This document shows, piece by piece, positions 1 through 7,825 of a stretch of DNA of 8,174 nt. The stretch lies in assembly GCA_031255315.1 (NCBI GenBank), contig JAIRSS010000187.1, positions 1 to 8,174 of the forward strand, given 5' to 3'. Made by a program: the position numbers and the translations under genes. The notes under the pieces were generated by a model. The model saw only the letters and a list, made by a program, of their open reading frames with translations, was not told the DNA's origin and searched no databases. The stretch is from Spirochaetaceae bacterium (GTDB lineage Bacteria > Spirochaetota > Spirochaetia > Treponematales > Breznakiellaceae). Every line of letters starts with the position of its first letter. Positions within the stretch are counted from its first letter, which is position 1.

Positions 1-3000
1 TTTGTGTTCCTTCCGCCGTTTTATTGGGCCGGCCTGACCACCTTTTTCGCGGCCCGCTCCCGGCGGTTCCTGCGGGGCGATATTGCCGCGTCCCAGGGGC
101 TGCTCCTGGCCGTCTTTTGCGTGATCCGCAGCGCGGATCTGACTGTGTACCGCTGGCCGGTTTTGATGATAGCCTTTTTCGCCGCCGTTGTTTTCATGCA
201 GATCCTGGCGCTTTTGTTGTCCTTCCCCCCGGAATACCGGGTGCGGCGGGTGGAAAAGCTGCGGGCGGCGGCGGTTCTCTTCGCCCTCATACTGATAGGC
301 GGCGGCCTCATGATACGGCCTTCCCAGGAGGGGGCGGTTGACCGGGGAGGCGGGCTGCTTCAGCCCAATCTTTTCCACTTCGATTTTTCCCAAATTCTCA
401 GACTGGAAAGCGAAATCAGGATGAACGACGATTTGGTCCTCATCGTTAAGAGGGAATTTGACGGTTCCAACATCTTTCTCCGCCGGTTCGTCCTTTCCGG
501 CTATACCGCCCGGCAGGGATTCTACCGCCACGAAACTATAGACGAGGCGGCCCATCCCCAGCGGCTGCCCGGCGGACGGACCGTGCTGAATCCGCCGCCG
601 ATCCGGAGTTACCGGGTGATGGACCAGGAATACTTTCTGGTTAATTTCGATTCTTCCGCTTTCATCGGCATGAACGAACCGGTAGAAATCGTTCCGTTTG
701 AAAGCTGGGACGCCTCGTCCTTTAGTTCCGCCTATGCCGTCCAAAGCCAGGTCAGCGATGCTTTTTACCCCTTTGAACTCATGGACGCCGTTCCCGGGAA
801 CGCCCTTCCGCGTTCTCCAGCCGCGCCGCCGGGACAGGCGGAATTCGGCCCCGATGTTCTGGGGCTTACCCCGGAAGAGTTCGCGTATTACACCGAGTAC
901 GGCGGGGACCGGCGGATCGCCGGGTTTGCCGGGGAGATTACCGGATCGCTTACGAACTATTGGGAGATGGTCCAGGCGGTCTGTGACCGTCTGAAATACG
1001 GCGAATACCGGTACAGTCTCAAGCCCGGCATTGCGCCTGACGGGGATCAGCTCGGATATTTCCTCTTTGACGCGAAAAAGGGGTACTGTTCCTATTACGC
1101 CTTTGCCGCGACCCTTCTGCTGCGCTCCCTGGGCATCCCTTCACGGGTGGCGGTCGGCTTCTTCATCGACCCCGAACAGAGCGCCTTCGATTATTACCCT
1201 GTCCGTTCCGATATGGCCCACGCCTGGGTGGAAGTATACTTTCCCCGGTACGGCTGGATTGAGTTTGATCCGACCACGGAGCAGCTTGCGGAAGATGAGG
1301 AATTCCGGTTTTCTTCGGGGATTCCGCAGGATCTTTTTGACCGCCTTATGAAGGAAATTCTGGAAAACCGTTCCCGGCTTACCCCCAAAGAAGGGGAGGA
1401 TGGGGAGTCCGGCGCGGCTTCCCTGGCGGCTTTGGGGAAAAGCGCCGGCAGGTTCATCCGGGAACGCTGGGCATGGCTGCTTGCCGGGATCCTCACCATC
1501 CTCTTCACCGGCATGAGGGCGGGACGGTTGGCCGCCTCGCGTCTAACCGGGAATCCCCGGAAAAAGGCGGTCCGCCTGTGGTCCCACGCCCTCCGCCGGC
1601 TTGCCCTGGCGGGGTTCAAACGCCCGTCCCGGGCCATGACGGAATCCGCCTGGGCCCGCCTGCTGGATGAAGACCGGGGCCTTGGAGTGTACGCCCTGTA
1701 CCGGGATGTTTCGGCGGCCCGGTATGCCCCGGCGTATACAAAGGAAGATGCGGCGGAGTTGGGGAACCACTACGCCGCGTTCTCCCGCCGCTACGGTCAA
1801 AGCGTAGCCTGGTACCGCCGGGCTCTGGCCTGGCTGTGCCCGCCCCTTGCCCGGCTGTGGCCAGCCCTGCCGCACGGACCGGGCAACGCGGGTCCCGGAA
1901 GACGCGCCGGCATATCCACGGGAGCCGTCCTGGCCCTGGGCCTGCTTTTCGCCCTCAGCGCCGATACTATCCCCGCCCAGGACCGCGCGGACCTGGCGAT
2001 GGAAATTACGGGCCAGGCCGACGCCCTGTTTGAAGCGGCGGTGGAAGCGCAGCAGGCCGAATTCTGGGATCGGGCGATTGATCTCTACGCCCAGGGCGCG
2101 CGGCTCTTTCCCGGAGATTCACGGTTTCCCTGGGCGTTGGGCTCCCTCTATTACAGCCGTAAACTCTACGGCCTTGCCTGGGAGGAATACCAGAAGGTAG
2201 AAGCCCTGCTTCCCTTTGATCCCAGCATTCTGTACCGGATGTCCCGAACCGCCGGGTATCTCAACCGGGACGCGGTTTCGGCGGAGTATCTGGAACGGGT
2301 CCTTGCCATTGCGCCGGATTACCGGGAGGCCATCAGCAGCCTCGGCTGGATGTATTACAAACTCCACCGCCTGGAAGAAGGGGAACGGCTTCTTCTGGCG
2401 GCCCTGGAAACCTTTGGGCCGGACCCGGATTTCTCCATGACCCTGGGGACCATCTATTCGGACATGTTCCGATACGAAGACGCCAAGGCGCAGTATCTTG
2501 AAGCTATAGCCGGAGGCGAAAACATGGGAGACCGTGAATTTACCGCCGTAGCGCATTACAACCTTTCAATTCTGGAAAGCCGGTTCTATAAGTACGGGGA
2601 AGCCTTTGACCGGACCAACGCGTCCCTGGCGTCCCGGAACCGGGCGTCCGGCAGGCTTGCCCGGGGGGAACTGTTCCTGCGCCGCCTGGAAATGTCGCGG
2701 GTCTTCCCCGAATACCAGGCGGCCTACGAGCTTGACACCTCTCCGCTTTCCATGGTGAATCTGGCCCAGTCGTATCAGATAGCGGGCCGCCTTGAGGAGG
2801 CCCGGCTTTACGCCGAGGACTGCCTTACCGCGGGGGATCTGTCCTGGATGCTCAATTACGGGATAGACCCGGACCGGTACAAGCGGGACATCCACGACAT
2901 CCTCTCTGATACATACACCGGTCTTGCCAACGCCCAAAAGCGGGAACTCTATGGAACGGCGGGGGAAGCGCTGCGGGGATTTTTCCGGCGCTGGGTTTAC

Positions 3001-3801
3001 CGGTACAAAGCGGCGTCCCACCGGTTCCTCTTCCAAAAATACAGCCTCATCGCCGCCGGCGCGTACCGCGCTTATACCGACGGCGGGGCTTCCGGCGGCG
3101 GCGCGTATGACGCATTGAGTCCTGACGCCTGGCTGCAATACTACAACGCCTTTGAGGACTATCCCCGGCGGGCGCTGGCCTATCTCAGGAACGCCCGCGG
3201 CCGTGAGGTTCCCCTGATAGAGGCCGCCGTCCCCAGTTACGACTTTGAAGAGGGGCGGCTCCTCAAAGACCGAGAACTTATCCGCCGCGGTATTTCCGGG
3301 TTTGATCCCCTGTGGGAACGGGATATGATTGCCGACTCGTACAGCGGGTTATACCCGATCCTTACCGGGAGGAACCGGCGGCATGAGCGGTTTGACGCGG
3401 CTGAACGGCTCTACGCCCTGAACCGGGGCGCGCTCCGGCAAAAGGGCATACGCCTGCCGGTGGAACTCACGATTCTCGCGGCGGACGGGGGCGGTGAAAC
3501 GGCAAAAATCGGACGCGCCGTGCGGCGGACCCTGAGCCGGATGGGGCTGGACGCGGTTCCGCCCCCCGGGGACAACGCCGGGCGGGATACCGGGCAGCCT
3601 GCCTTTTCCCCCCGTTTCCGCCTCAGTATTACCCTGTCAAACGGGGAACCCGGGACTTCCCCGGAGGCCCTGTGCATCCTCCACGACGGAGGCCGGGGCG
3701 TTGAGACGTTCCGCCGGTCAATCCCGCTGGGATCGGCGTCCCGCCGGGACATGGCCGCCTTTGCCCGGACATTGGGGGACGGCCTTTTCATAGAGGATTA
3801 A
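1..3801 (+). CDS. TgpA-like membrane transglutaminase fused to a TPR domain (5' end outside window)
   Basis: The reading frame is open from base 1, so the N-terminus is probably missing; residue numbers count from the GTG at position 4. Hydrophobic segments at about 3-17, 29-42, 51-74 and 87-104 look like the end of a TgpA-type multi-helix N-terminal domain. A transglutaminase core follows, with Cys362 in GYCSYYA, His406 in AHAWVEVYF and Asp422 in EFDPT, the usual Cys-His-Asp order and spacing. A membrane helix lies at 489-504, and residues about 517-600 resemble the C-terminal cytoplasmic part of TgpA proteins (DUF4129-like). A second hydrophobic stretch at 635-653 resembles a signal peptide. 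Residues about 672-945 form roughly eight TPR units, followed by more helical sequence and an unassigned domain at about 1165-1265. The family is membrane-bound with the catalytic domain outside the cytoplasm; the substrate is unknown. TPRs suggest protein binding. It converges on purF with 29 bases between stops. Confidence 0.85.
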   Translation, partial: FVFLPPFYWAGLTTFFAARSRRFLRGDIAASQGLLLAVFCVIRSADLTVYRWPVLMIAFFAAVVFMQILALLLSFPPEYRVRRVEKLRAAAVLFALILIGGGLMIRPSQEGAVDRGGGLLQPNLFHFDFSQILRLESEIRMNDDLVLIVKREFDGSNIFLRRFVLSGYTARQGFYRHETIDEAAHPQRLPGGRTVLNPPPIRSYRVMDQEYFLVNFDSSAFIGMNEPVEIVPFESWDASSFSSAYAVQSQVSDAFYPFELMDAVPGNALPRSPAAPPGQAEFGPDVLGLTPEEFAYYTEYGGDRRIAGFAGEITGSLTNYWEMVQAVCDRLKYGEYRYSLKPGIAPDGDQLGYFLFDAKKGYCSYYAFAATLLLRSLGIPSRVAVGFFIDPEQSAFDYYPVRSDMAHAWVEVYFPRYGWIEFDPTTEQLAEDEEFRFSSGIPQDLFDRLMKEILENRSRLTPKEGEDGESGAASLAALGKSAGRFIRERWAWLLAGILTILFTGMRAGRLAASRLTGNPRKKAVRLWSHALRRLALAGFKRPSRAMTESAWARLLDEDRGLGVYALYRDVSAARYAPAYTKEDAAELGNHYAAFSRRYGQSVAWYRRALAWLCPPLARLWPALPHGPGNAGPGRRAGISTGAVLALGLLFALSADTIPAQDRADLAMEITGQADALFEAAVEAQQAEFWDRAIDLYAQGARLFPGDSRFPWALGSLYYSRKLYGLAWEEYQKVEALLPFDPSILYRMSRTAGYLNRDAVSAEYLERVLAIAPDYREAISSLGWMYYKLHRLEEGERLLLAALETFGPDPDFSMTLGTIYSDMFRYEDAKAQYLEAIAGGENMGDREFTAVAHYNLSILESRFYKYGEAFDRTNASLASRNRASGRLARGELFLRRLEMSRVFPEYQAAYELDTSPLSMVNLAQSYQIAGRLEEARLYAEDCLTAGDLSWMLNYGIDPDRYKRDIHDILSDTYTGLANAQKRELYGTAGEALRGFFRRWVYRYKAASHRFLFQKYSLIAAGAYRAYTDGGASGGGAYDALSPDAWLQYYNAFEDYPRRALAYLRNARGREVPLIEAAVPSYDFEEGRLLKDRELIRRGISGFDPLWERDMIADSYSGLYPILTGRNRRHERFDAAERLYALNRGALRQKGIRLPVELTILAADGGGETAKIGRAVRRTLSRMGLDAVPPPGDNAGRDTGQPAFSPRFRLSITLSNGEPGTSPEALCILHDGGRGVETFRRSIPLGSASRRDMAAFARTLGDGLFIED

Positions 3802-3830
3802 AAGCGGATGAACGCGGGGTATCCGGTGGT

Positions 3831-5306
3831 TTACCCGGCCTCTCCGTGTACCGGAACCGGATATTCCCCGGTAAAACAGCCTAAGCAGTACGAGCCGTCC
3901 GGCCGCAATCCGGCGGCTTTTTTGTCATGGGCGGCCCGGCCCTCCGCGGCGTGGTTTTTCTCACCGTCCAACGCCTCCAGAAGGCCCTCTACCGAGATAA
4001 AGGCCAGACTGTCCGCGCCCAGGGAGGCGCAAAGCCCGGAAACGCTGTTGCCGTTACTGATCAGATCCTTACGGTGAGGGGTGTCTATGCCGAAGTAACA
4101 GGGAAAACGAACCGGCGGGGAACAGACCCGGAAGTGGACTTCCCGCGCCCCGGCTTCCCGCAAAATTGAAACCAGCCGCCGGCTGGTGGTCCCCCGGACG
4201 ATGGAGTCATCGATGACCACCACCCGCTTTCCCGCCACCTCGCTGCGGATCACGTTGTGCTTTACCGAAACCGCCTTCTCCCGCATCTCCTGGTCCGGGG
4301 AGATAAAGGTGCGGCCCACGTATTTGCTCTTGACTATCCCCAGGCCAAAGGGGATTCCCGCGGCCCGGCCGTACCCTATGGCCGCCGGTACGCCGGAATC
4401 CGGGACGCCTATCACCAGGTCCGCCTCCACAGCCGATTCCCTGGCCAGGATCTTTCCCGCCCTGATCCGGGCGCCGTATACGTCCACGCCGTCAATGACG
4501 GTATCCGGCCGGGCAAAGTAGATGTACTCAAAGGAACAGGCCGCCCGCCTGGTTTTTTCGCTGTATAGAAACGAGAGGACCCCTTCCCGGTTAATGATGA
4601 CCAGTTCCCCCGGCTCTATATCCCGGACAAGCTCCCCTCCTACCGCGTCTATGGCGCAGGACTCGCTCGCCAGTATCCAGCAGTCGTCCGCCTTACCCAG
4701 GCAGAGCGGCCTGATGCCGTTGGGATCCCTGGCGCCCACCAGGGCGTTGCCGGTAAGGACTGCCAGGGCGTAGGACCCCTTGATAAATTTAATGGTATCC
4801 GTCAGGGCTTTTTCCAGGCCCTTCCGGTAATTTTTGGCGATAAGGTTGACGATCACTTCGCTGTCGCTTGAGGATGTAAAGCCTATCCCCGCATCCTCCA
4901 GGAGTTCCCGGATCACGTCGGCGTTGGTAAGGGTGCCGTTATGGGCCACCGCGATGGACCCCAGTTTGAAACGGCTCATAAAGGGCTGGGCGTTCTCTAT
5001 GACGCTGGAGCCGCAGGTGGAGTACCGTACGTGGCCTATGGCCGCCGAGCCCTTTAATCCCGCGATGAGCTCCGGGCTGAACACATCCCCCACAAGACCC
5101 ATCCCCTTCCTGCATTCGATGTTTTTGTCCTTCATTACCGCGATGCCCGCACTCTCCTGTCCCCGGTGCTGGAGGGAAAAAAGCCCGTAGTACACCAAAG
5201 GCGCCATATCCTTCTCCGGGTCCCCGGAAAAAACGCCGAAAACCCCGCACTCTTCGGACAGTTTATCTTCATCCTGAAGGTACTCTAATTCCCGTAAATC
5301 ATCCAT
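3831..5306 (-). CDS. purF: Amidophosphoribosyltransferase (glutamine PRPP amidotransferase)
   Basis: Catalyses step 1 of de novo purine synthesis: PRPP plus glutamine gives 5-phosphoribosylamine, glutamate and pyrophosphate, in the cytoplasm. The 491-residue product begins with a 19-residue acidic stretch before Cys20 (EECGVFGVF). By family knowledge this is a propeptide removed to expose the catalytic N-terminal cysteine. The Ntn glutaminase domain shows LQHRGQESAG (45-54) and AHNGTLTN (121-128). The phosphoribosyltransferase domain shows the PRPP loop VVVIDDSIVRGTT (362-374). Cys257, Cys403, Cys474 and Cys477 match the pattern of ligands of the B. subtilis-type [4Fe-4S] cluster. Last gene of purE-purC-purF, 8 bases after purC; its Shine-Dalgarno is weak, so translation is probably coupled. 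An Ala- and charge-rich linker (about 448-471) before the final CxxC overlaps a + strand terminator. The ATG start is chosen because it supplies the propeptide. Confidence 0.96.
   Translation of the reverse strand: MDDLRELEYLQDEDKLSEECGVFGVFSGDPEKDMAPLVYYGLFSLQHRGQESAGIAVMKDKNIECRKGMGLVGDVFSPELIAGLKGSAAIGHVRYSTCGSSVIENAQPFMSRFKLGSIAVAHNGTLTNADVIRELLEDAGIGFTSSSDSEVIVNLIAKNYRKGLEKALTDTIKFIKGSYALAVLTGNALVGARDPNGIRPLCLGKADDCWILASESCAIDAVGGELVRDIEPGELVIINREGVLSFLYSEKTRRAACSFEYIYFARPDTVIDGVDVYGARIRAGKILARESAVEADLVIGVPDSGVPAAIGYGRAAGIPFGLGIVKSKYVGRTFISPDQEMREKAVSVKHNVIRSEVAGKRVVVIDDSIVRGTTSRRLVSILREAGAREVHFRVCSPPVRFPCYFGIDTPHRKDLISNGNSVSGLCASLGADSLAFISVEGLLEALDGEKNHAAEGRAAHDKKAAGLRPDGSYCLGCFTGEYPVPVHGEAG
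3894..3923 (+). terminator. Intrinsic terminator of the transglutaminase-TPR gene, inside purF
   Basis: An 8-bp G+C stem pairs 3894-3902 with 3910-3917, with one bulged T at 3898 and a 7-base loop. Six T residues follow at 3918-3923. This is a textbook Rho-independent shape on the + strand only; read on the minus strand the stem is preceded, not followed, by the homopolymer. It lies 93 bases after the upstream stop and overlaps purF codons 462-471, so it is embedded in coding sequence of the convergent gene. Confidence 0.7.
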
Positions 5307-5314
5307 AATTATAA

Positions 5315-6049
5315 TTATCCGTTGTTGATCCGGTTCAGAATTTCGATATAGGCTTCCTTGACGTTCCCCAAATCACGGCGGAACCGGTCCTTATCGAGCT
5401 TTTCGCCGGTCCGGGCGTCCCAGAAGCGGCAGGTATCCGGCGAAATCTCGTCGGCCAGCACCAGGCGGCCTGTGGAGGTTCTGCCGAATTCGAGTTTGAA
5501 GTCGATGAGCCTGACGCCCCGGTCAAGAAAAAAGGCCGAAAGCGTCCGGTTGATCCGGGAAGTAAGGTCGAATATCTCACGGAGTTCGTCGAAGGTGGAC
5601 GCTCCTATGGCCACCGCGTGGTAATCGTTGATCAGGGGGTCTCCCAGGGCATCGTCCTTGTAGGAAAGCTCGAACACCGTGGTCTTAAGTTCCGTCCCTT
5701 CTTTAAGGCCCAGCCGCTTTGCCATGGAACCCGCCGCCGCGTTCCGGGTGATCACCTCCAGGGGAATGATCTTCACTTTTTTGCAGACCATGTCCCGGCC
5801 GGAGAGGCGATCCACAAAATGGGTGGGCGTCCCCGACTTTTCCAGAAGGGCGAAAAGCCCGGAAGCAATCGTGTTATTCATGATCCCCTTATCTTCGATC
5901 TGCCCCTTCTTTTCCCCGTTAAAGGCCGTGGCGTCATCCTTATAGTGGATAATCACCAAATCCTCTCCGTCGGCGCTCTTCGCTTCGCAGTCGTAAACCT
6001 GCTTCGCCTTACCTTCGTAAATCAGGGCTCCCTGTTGGTAACCGGTCAT
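5315..6049 (-). CDS. purC: Phosphoribosylaminoimidazole-succinocarboxamide synthase (SAICAR synthetase)
   Basis: Joins CAIR and aspartate using ATP to give SAICAR, in the cytoplasm. The 244 residues match the usual length of the short bacterial enzyme. Family motifs seen are [10 protein letters not shown] (11-20), the [15 protein letters not shown] segment (37-51), the [13 protein letters not shown] segment (102-114), DFKLEFGR (183-190) and [14 protein letters not shown] (198-211). The ATG is preceded directly by a purine-rich AAGGAAGGG stretch, a strong ribosome binding site. It sits 32 bases after purE and 8 bases before purF on the same strand, with no terminator in either gap, so it belongs to one operon with them. 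Confidence 0.97.
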   Translation of the reverse strand: MTGYQQGALIYEGKAKQVYDCEAKSADGEDLVIIHYKDDATAFNGEKKGQIEDKGIMNNTIASGLFALLEKSGTPTHFVDRLSGRDMVCKKVKIIPLEVITRNAAAGSMAKRLGLKEGTELKTTVFELSYKDDALGDPLINDYHAVAIGASTFDELREIFDLTSRINRTLSAFFLDRGVRLIDFKLEFGRTSTGRLVLADEISPDTCRFWDARTGEKLDKDRFRRDLGNVKEAYIEILNRINNG

Positions 6050-6081
6050 CCTTCCCTTCCTTAAATGTTGAATAAACCCGC

Positions 6082-6579
6082 TTATAACGCCGTGTCCGGC
6101 AGCGTCCCCGGCGCCGGATTATCCCGGATAAAATCGGCCTTCATGCGGTCCCTGAAACCGGCAAGCCGCTCTTTCAGCGCGTCGTATTTGAGGGCAAGAA
6201 TCCGGCAGGCAAGATAGGCGGCGTTGGCCCCGTTATCTATCCCCACGGCGGCCACCGGTATGGGCTTGGGCATCTGCACGATAGAGAGAAGGGCGTCCAT
6301 ACCGCCCAATCCCCCGGAACACACCGGTACTCCTATCACCGGGATAAGGGTCCTTCCGGCGATCACTCCGGGAAGGTGGGCCGCAAGCCCCGCTCCGGCG
6401 ATAATCACCTCGGTCCCGTCGGCCTCCAGCGTTCTCAATGTCTCTTCCAGCAATTCCGGCGTCCGGTGGGCGGACACAATATGGGCGGTGTACTCCACCC
6501 CGAATTCCCGGAGCACTCCGGCTGCTTGTTCCATGATCCCCGTATCCGACCGGGATCCAAAAATAATGGCGGCTTTCAT
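6082..6579 (-). CDS. purE: N5-carboxyaminoimidazole ribonucleotide mutase, PurE class I
   Basis: Forms CAIR for PurC; class I enzymes rearrange N5-CAIR made by PurK. The 165-residue product shows GSRSD (8-12) for phosphate binding, SAHRTP (36-41) with the catalytic His38, [12 protein letters not shown] (61-72), and [12 protein letters not shown] (99-110). These are class I signatures and resemble E. coli PurE. It is the first gene of the operon, upstream of purC and purF. The ribosome binding site is only an AAGG about 13 bases before the ATG, so initiation may be modest. No purK lies in the window. The short tail after about residue 150 ([14 protein letters not shown]) is variable and carries no recognised motif. 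I found no convincing -35/-10 pair upstream on the minus strand. Confidence 0.95.
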   Translation of the reverse strand: MKAAIIFGSRSDTGIMEQAAGVLREFGVEYTAHIVSAHRTPELLEETLRTLEADGTEVIIAGAGLAAHLPGVIAGRTLIPVIGVPVCSGGLGGMDALLSIVQMPKPIPVAAVGIDNGANAAYLACRILALKYDALKERLAGFRDRMKADFIRDNPAPGTLPDTAL

Positions 6580-6706
6580 TCGTTACGCACCTTTACAGCC
6601 GGCTTCCGGCCATTTTCTTTCAAAAAACTACCATGCTTCGCCGGGGGAGGACAAGGGGGAACGGAAATTTATCGGGGTATAAACCGTTCTGTTGAATATG
6701 GGCGCA

Positions 6707-6724
6707 TCCGGCCTTACGGCCGGA
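6707..6724. repeat. Perfect inverted repeat, 7-bp stem
   Basis: TCCGGCC at 6707-6713 pairs perfectly with GGCCGGA at 6718-6724 across a 4-base loop. No T tract follows on either strand, so it is not a typical intrinsic terminator. It would lie in the 5' leader of the pur operon if that transcript starts further upstream. Confidence 0.6.
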
Positions 6725-6740
6725 CCGGGCTATCCGCTAA

Positions 6741-6777
6741 TATACGATTTTGGGAGCTTTGCCCCCAAAACCGTATA
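6741..6777. repeat. Long inverted repeat, 14-bp arms with one mismatch
   Basis: The arm TATACGATTTTGGG (6741-6754) pairs with CCCAAAACCGTATA (6764-6777) in 13 of 14 positions around a 9-base spacer. Neither strand has a following T run. It lies 162 bases upstream of purE and could be an operator or an RNA hairpin in the pur leader, or part of a dispersed intergenic repeat. The sequence alone does not decide. Confidence 0.6.
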
Positions 6778-6876
6778 CCGCTCCTATCCCTTGCGCGGAA
6801 ATCAACGCCCGTCCCCGTTTTTTTACTGGTGAAAAAGAGGGAACGGCGCGGGGCAGGGGAGGGCTCCTCAGGCCCA

Positions 6877-7010
6877 GGCTGGTCTCCCGCCTCAATGACC
6901 TTGCGGTTGCCTTTGTGAGCCGCAAGGCCCCATGCCTCGGACTAAGAGCCGGTTCGCGGCGGTATCCCGCCCGGCATTGACGCCGGCGCCTCTGAGAAAC
7001 CGTACCGGAC
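6877..7010 (-). promoter_or_regulatory. Possible degenerate cobalamin-riboswitch-like structured leader
   Basis: Read on the minus strand there is, in order, a CCGGCG-TCAAT-GCCGG hairpin (6986-6971), CCGCGAACCGG (6959-6949), a hairpin with 8-bp arms (6927-6899), and AGGCGGGAGACCAGCC (6892-6877). These loosely recall the GGTG..AATCC, CCGCAACTG and AGCCAGGAGACCTGCC blocks of AdoCbl riboswitches, in the same order. The highly conserved GCCACTG and GGGAAGGC blocks are not recognisable. The next gene on this strand is purE, which is not a usual target. This may be chance in G+C-rich sequence or a decayed element. Confidence 0.15.
6899..6927. repeat. Perfect inverted repeat, 8-bp stem
   Basis: CCTTGCGG at 6899-6906 pairs perfectly with CCGCAAGG at 6920-6927 around a 13-base loop. 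It lies in the G+C-rich part of the intergenic region just before the switch to A+T-rich sequence. No T tract follows. Confidence 0.6.
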
Positions 7011-7076
7011 AGCGGCGCGAATACAAGACTGATGCGCCATATTTTTGAAATTTTCGTAAATTATTATTAAAATATA

Positions 7077-7104
7077 TTGACAAAATAATTTAAGTGTAGA
7101 TAAT
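7077..7104 (+). promoter_or_regulatory. Sigma-70 type promoter of the DUF4386 gene
   Basis: A perfect TTGACA at 7077-7082 and GATAAT at 7099-7104 (5 of 6 to consensus) are 16 bases apart. The GGAGG ribosome binding site (7113-7117) and ATG (7123) follow. The promoter lies inside the A+T-rich segment, so the gene carries its own promoter. Confidence 0.7.
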
Positions 7105-7122
7105 AGAAAAACGGAGGAAACC

Positions 7123-7812
7123 ATGGATGAATACAGAAAAACCGGAATAATTATCGGAGTGTTATACATCATTGGAACAATATCAGGAGTATTAAGCGCC
7201 TTTTTAACAGGAACAGTAAATAATCTGAATGAATATTTTGTTCAAATTGTATCAAGTAAAAATATTTATATATTGGGAACAATTTTTATATTATGTATGG
7301 GTTTCTCACTTGCATTTATACCCATTATTCTTTATCCAATATTAAAAAGGCAAAATAAAATATTTGCTCTTGGATATGTTGTGTTTCGTGGAGCCATTGA
7401 AACAGTTACATATATTGCAATATTTGGATGTATGGTTTTGTTATTAAAAATTGGTCAAAATTATGTTGTTTTAATGGATCCTGAAAAACAACAATTTATA
7501 AACATGGGAATTTTAATAGTAAATTTTCGTCAAATAATAACAAATAGTACATTATTTGTTTTTAGCATAGGAGCATTTATATTTTATGGCATTCTTTATA
7601 AATCAAAATTAATACCTGTATGGTTATCAATATGGGGAATAATCGCAATTATTCTTCATATAACGACAGGGATATTAATATTGTTTGAATTACAAACAGA
7701 AACATCAATGATAAACAGCATAATGAATTTCCCGATATTTTTACAGGAAATGGTAATGGCAATATGGTTAATAATAAAAGGATTTAATAAAGAAACAAAT
7801 AAAAAGATATAA
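7123..7812 (+). CDS. DUF4386-family multi-pass membrane protein
   Basis: The 229-residue product is almost entirely hydrophobic, with about six membrane helices near residues 8-29, 48-73, 81-108, 137-159, 163-188 and 202-219. It has the DUF4386 pattern: an N-terminal KTGIIIGVLYIIGTISGVLS segment (6-25), a short charged turn YPILKRQNKIFALGY (71-85), an FRGAIE segment (88-93), and LYKSKLIPVWLSIWGII (158-174). Members of this family have no established biochemical function; the protein is inferred to sit in the cytoplasmic membrane. The start is supported by GGAGG five bases before the ATG. Codon use is strongly A/T-ending, unlike the G+C-rich pur genes, which indicates acquisition by transfer. 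Its stop lies 13 bases before the attC-like site. Confidence 0.85.
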   Translation: MDEYRKTGIIIGVLYIIGTISGVLSAFLTGTVNNLNEYFVQIVSSKNIYILGTIFILCMGFSLAFIPIILYPILKRQNKIFALGYVVFRGAIETVTYIAIFGCMVLLLKIGQNYVVLMDPEKQQFINMGILIVNFRQIITNSTLFVFSIGAFIFYGILYKSKLIPVWLSIWGIIAIILHITTGILILFELQTETSMINSIMNFPIFLQEMVMAIWLIIKGFNKETNKKI

Positions 7813-7825
7813 AGCAAAAAATACG

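Larger units (their letters stand above)
6580..7122. other. Intergenic region between the pur operon and the cassette gene
   Basis: No convincing gene: open frames here are short, arginine- and proline-rich and lack good ribosome binding sites. Positions 6580 to about 7030 are G+C-rich like the chromosome; from about 7039 the sequence is A+T-rich and belongs with the next gene. The region must hold the pur promoter on the minus strand, which I could not place. It contains inverted repeats at 6707-6724, 6741-6777 and 6899-6927. The part at 6877-7010, read on the minus strand, has some riboswitch-like motifs. I see no tRNA, tmRNA, SRP or RNase P signature. Confidence 0.7.

Noticed and set aside
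3804..3825. Weak stem (GCGGAT/ATCCG, 5 bp) as a purF terminator on the minus strand
   Set aside because: The stem is short, the loop is long and only CTTTTA follows; too weak to call.
3849..3873. TACCGG/CCGGTA inverted repeat near the purF stop
   Set aside because: Only 6 bp, inside coding sequence, with no T run on either strand.
6600..6680. Minus-strand TTGAAA as a purE -35 box
   Set aside because: No acceptable -10 lies 16-18 bases downstream, so the promoter could not be placed.
6737..6925. 62-residue open frame on the minus strand upstream of purE
   Set aside because: Arginine- and proline-rich, no good ribosome binding site, overlaps inverted repeats at both ends, and shows no recognisable motif.
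6376..6980. Open frames on the + strand over purE and the intergenic region
   Set aside because: They overlap purE in antisense, have composition typical of shadow frames in G+C-rich DNA, and match no family I know.
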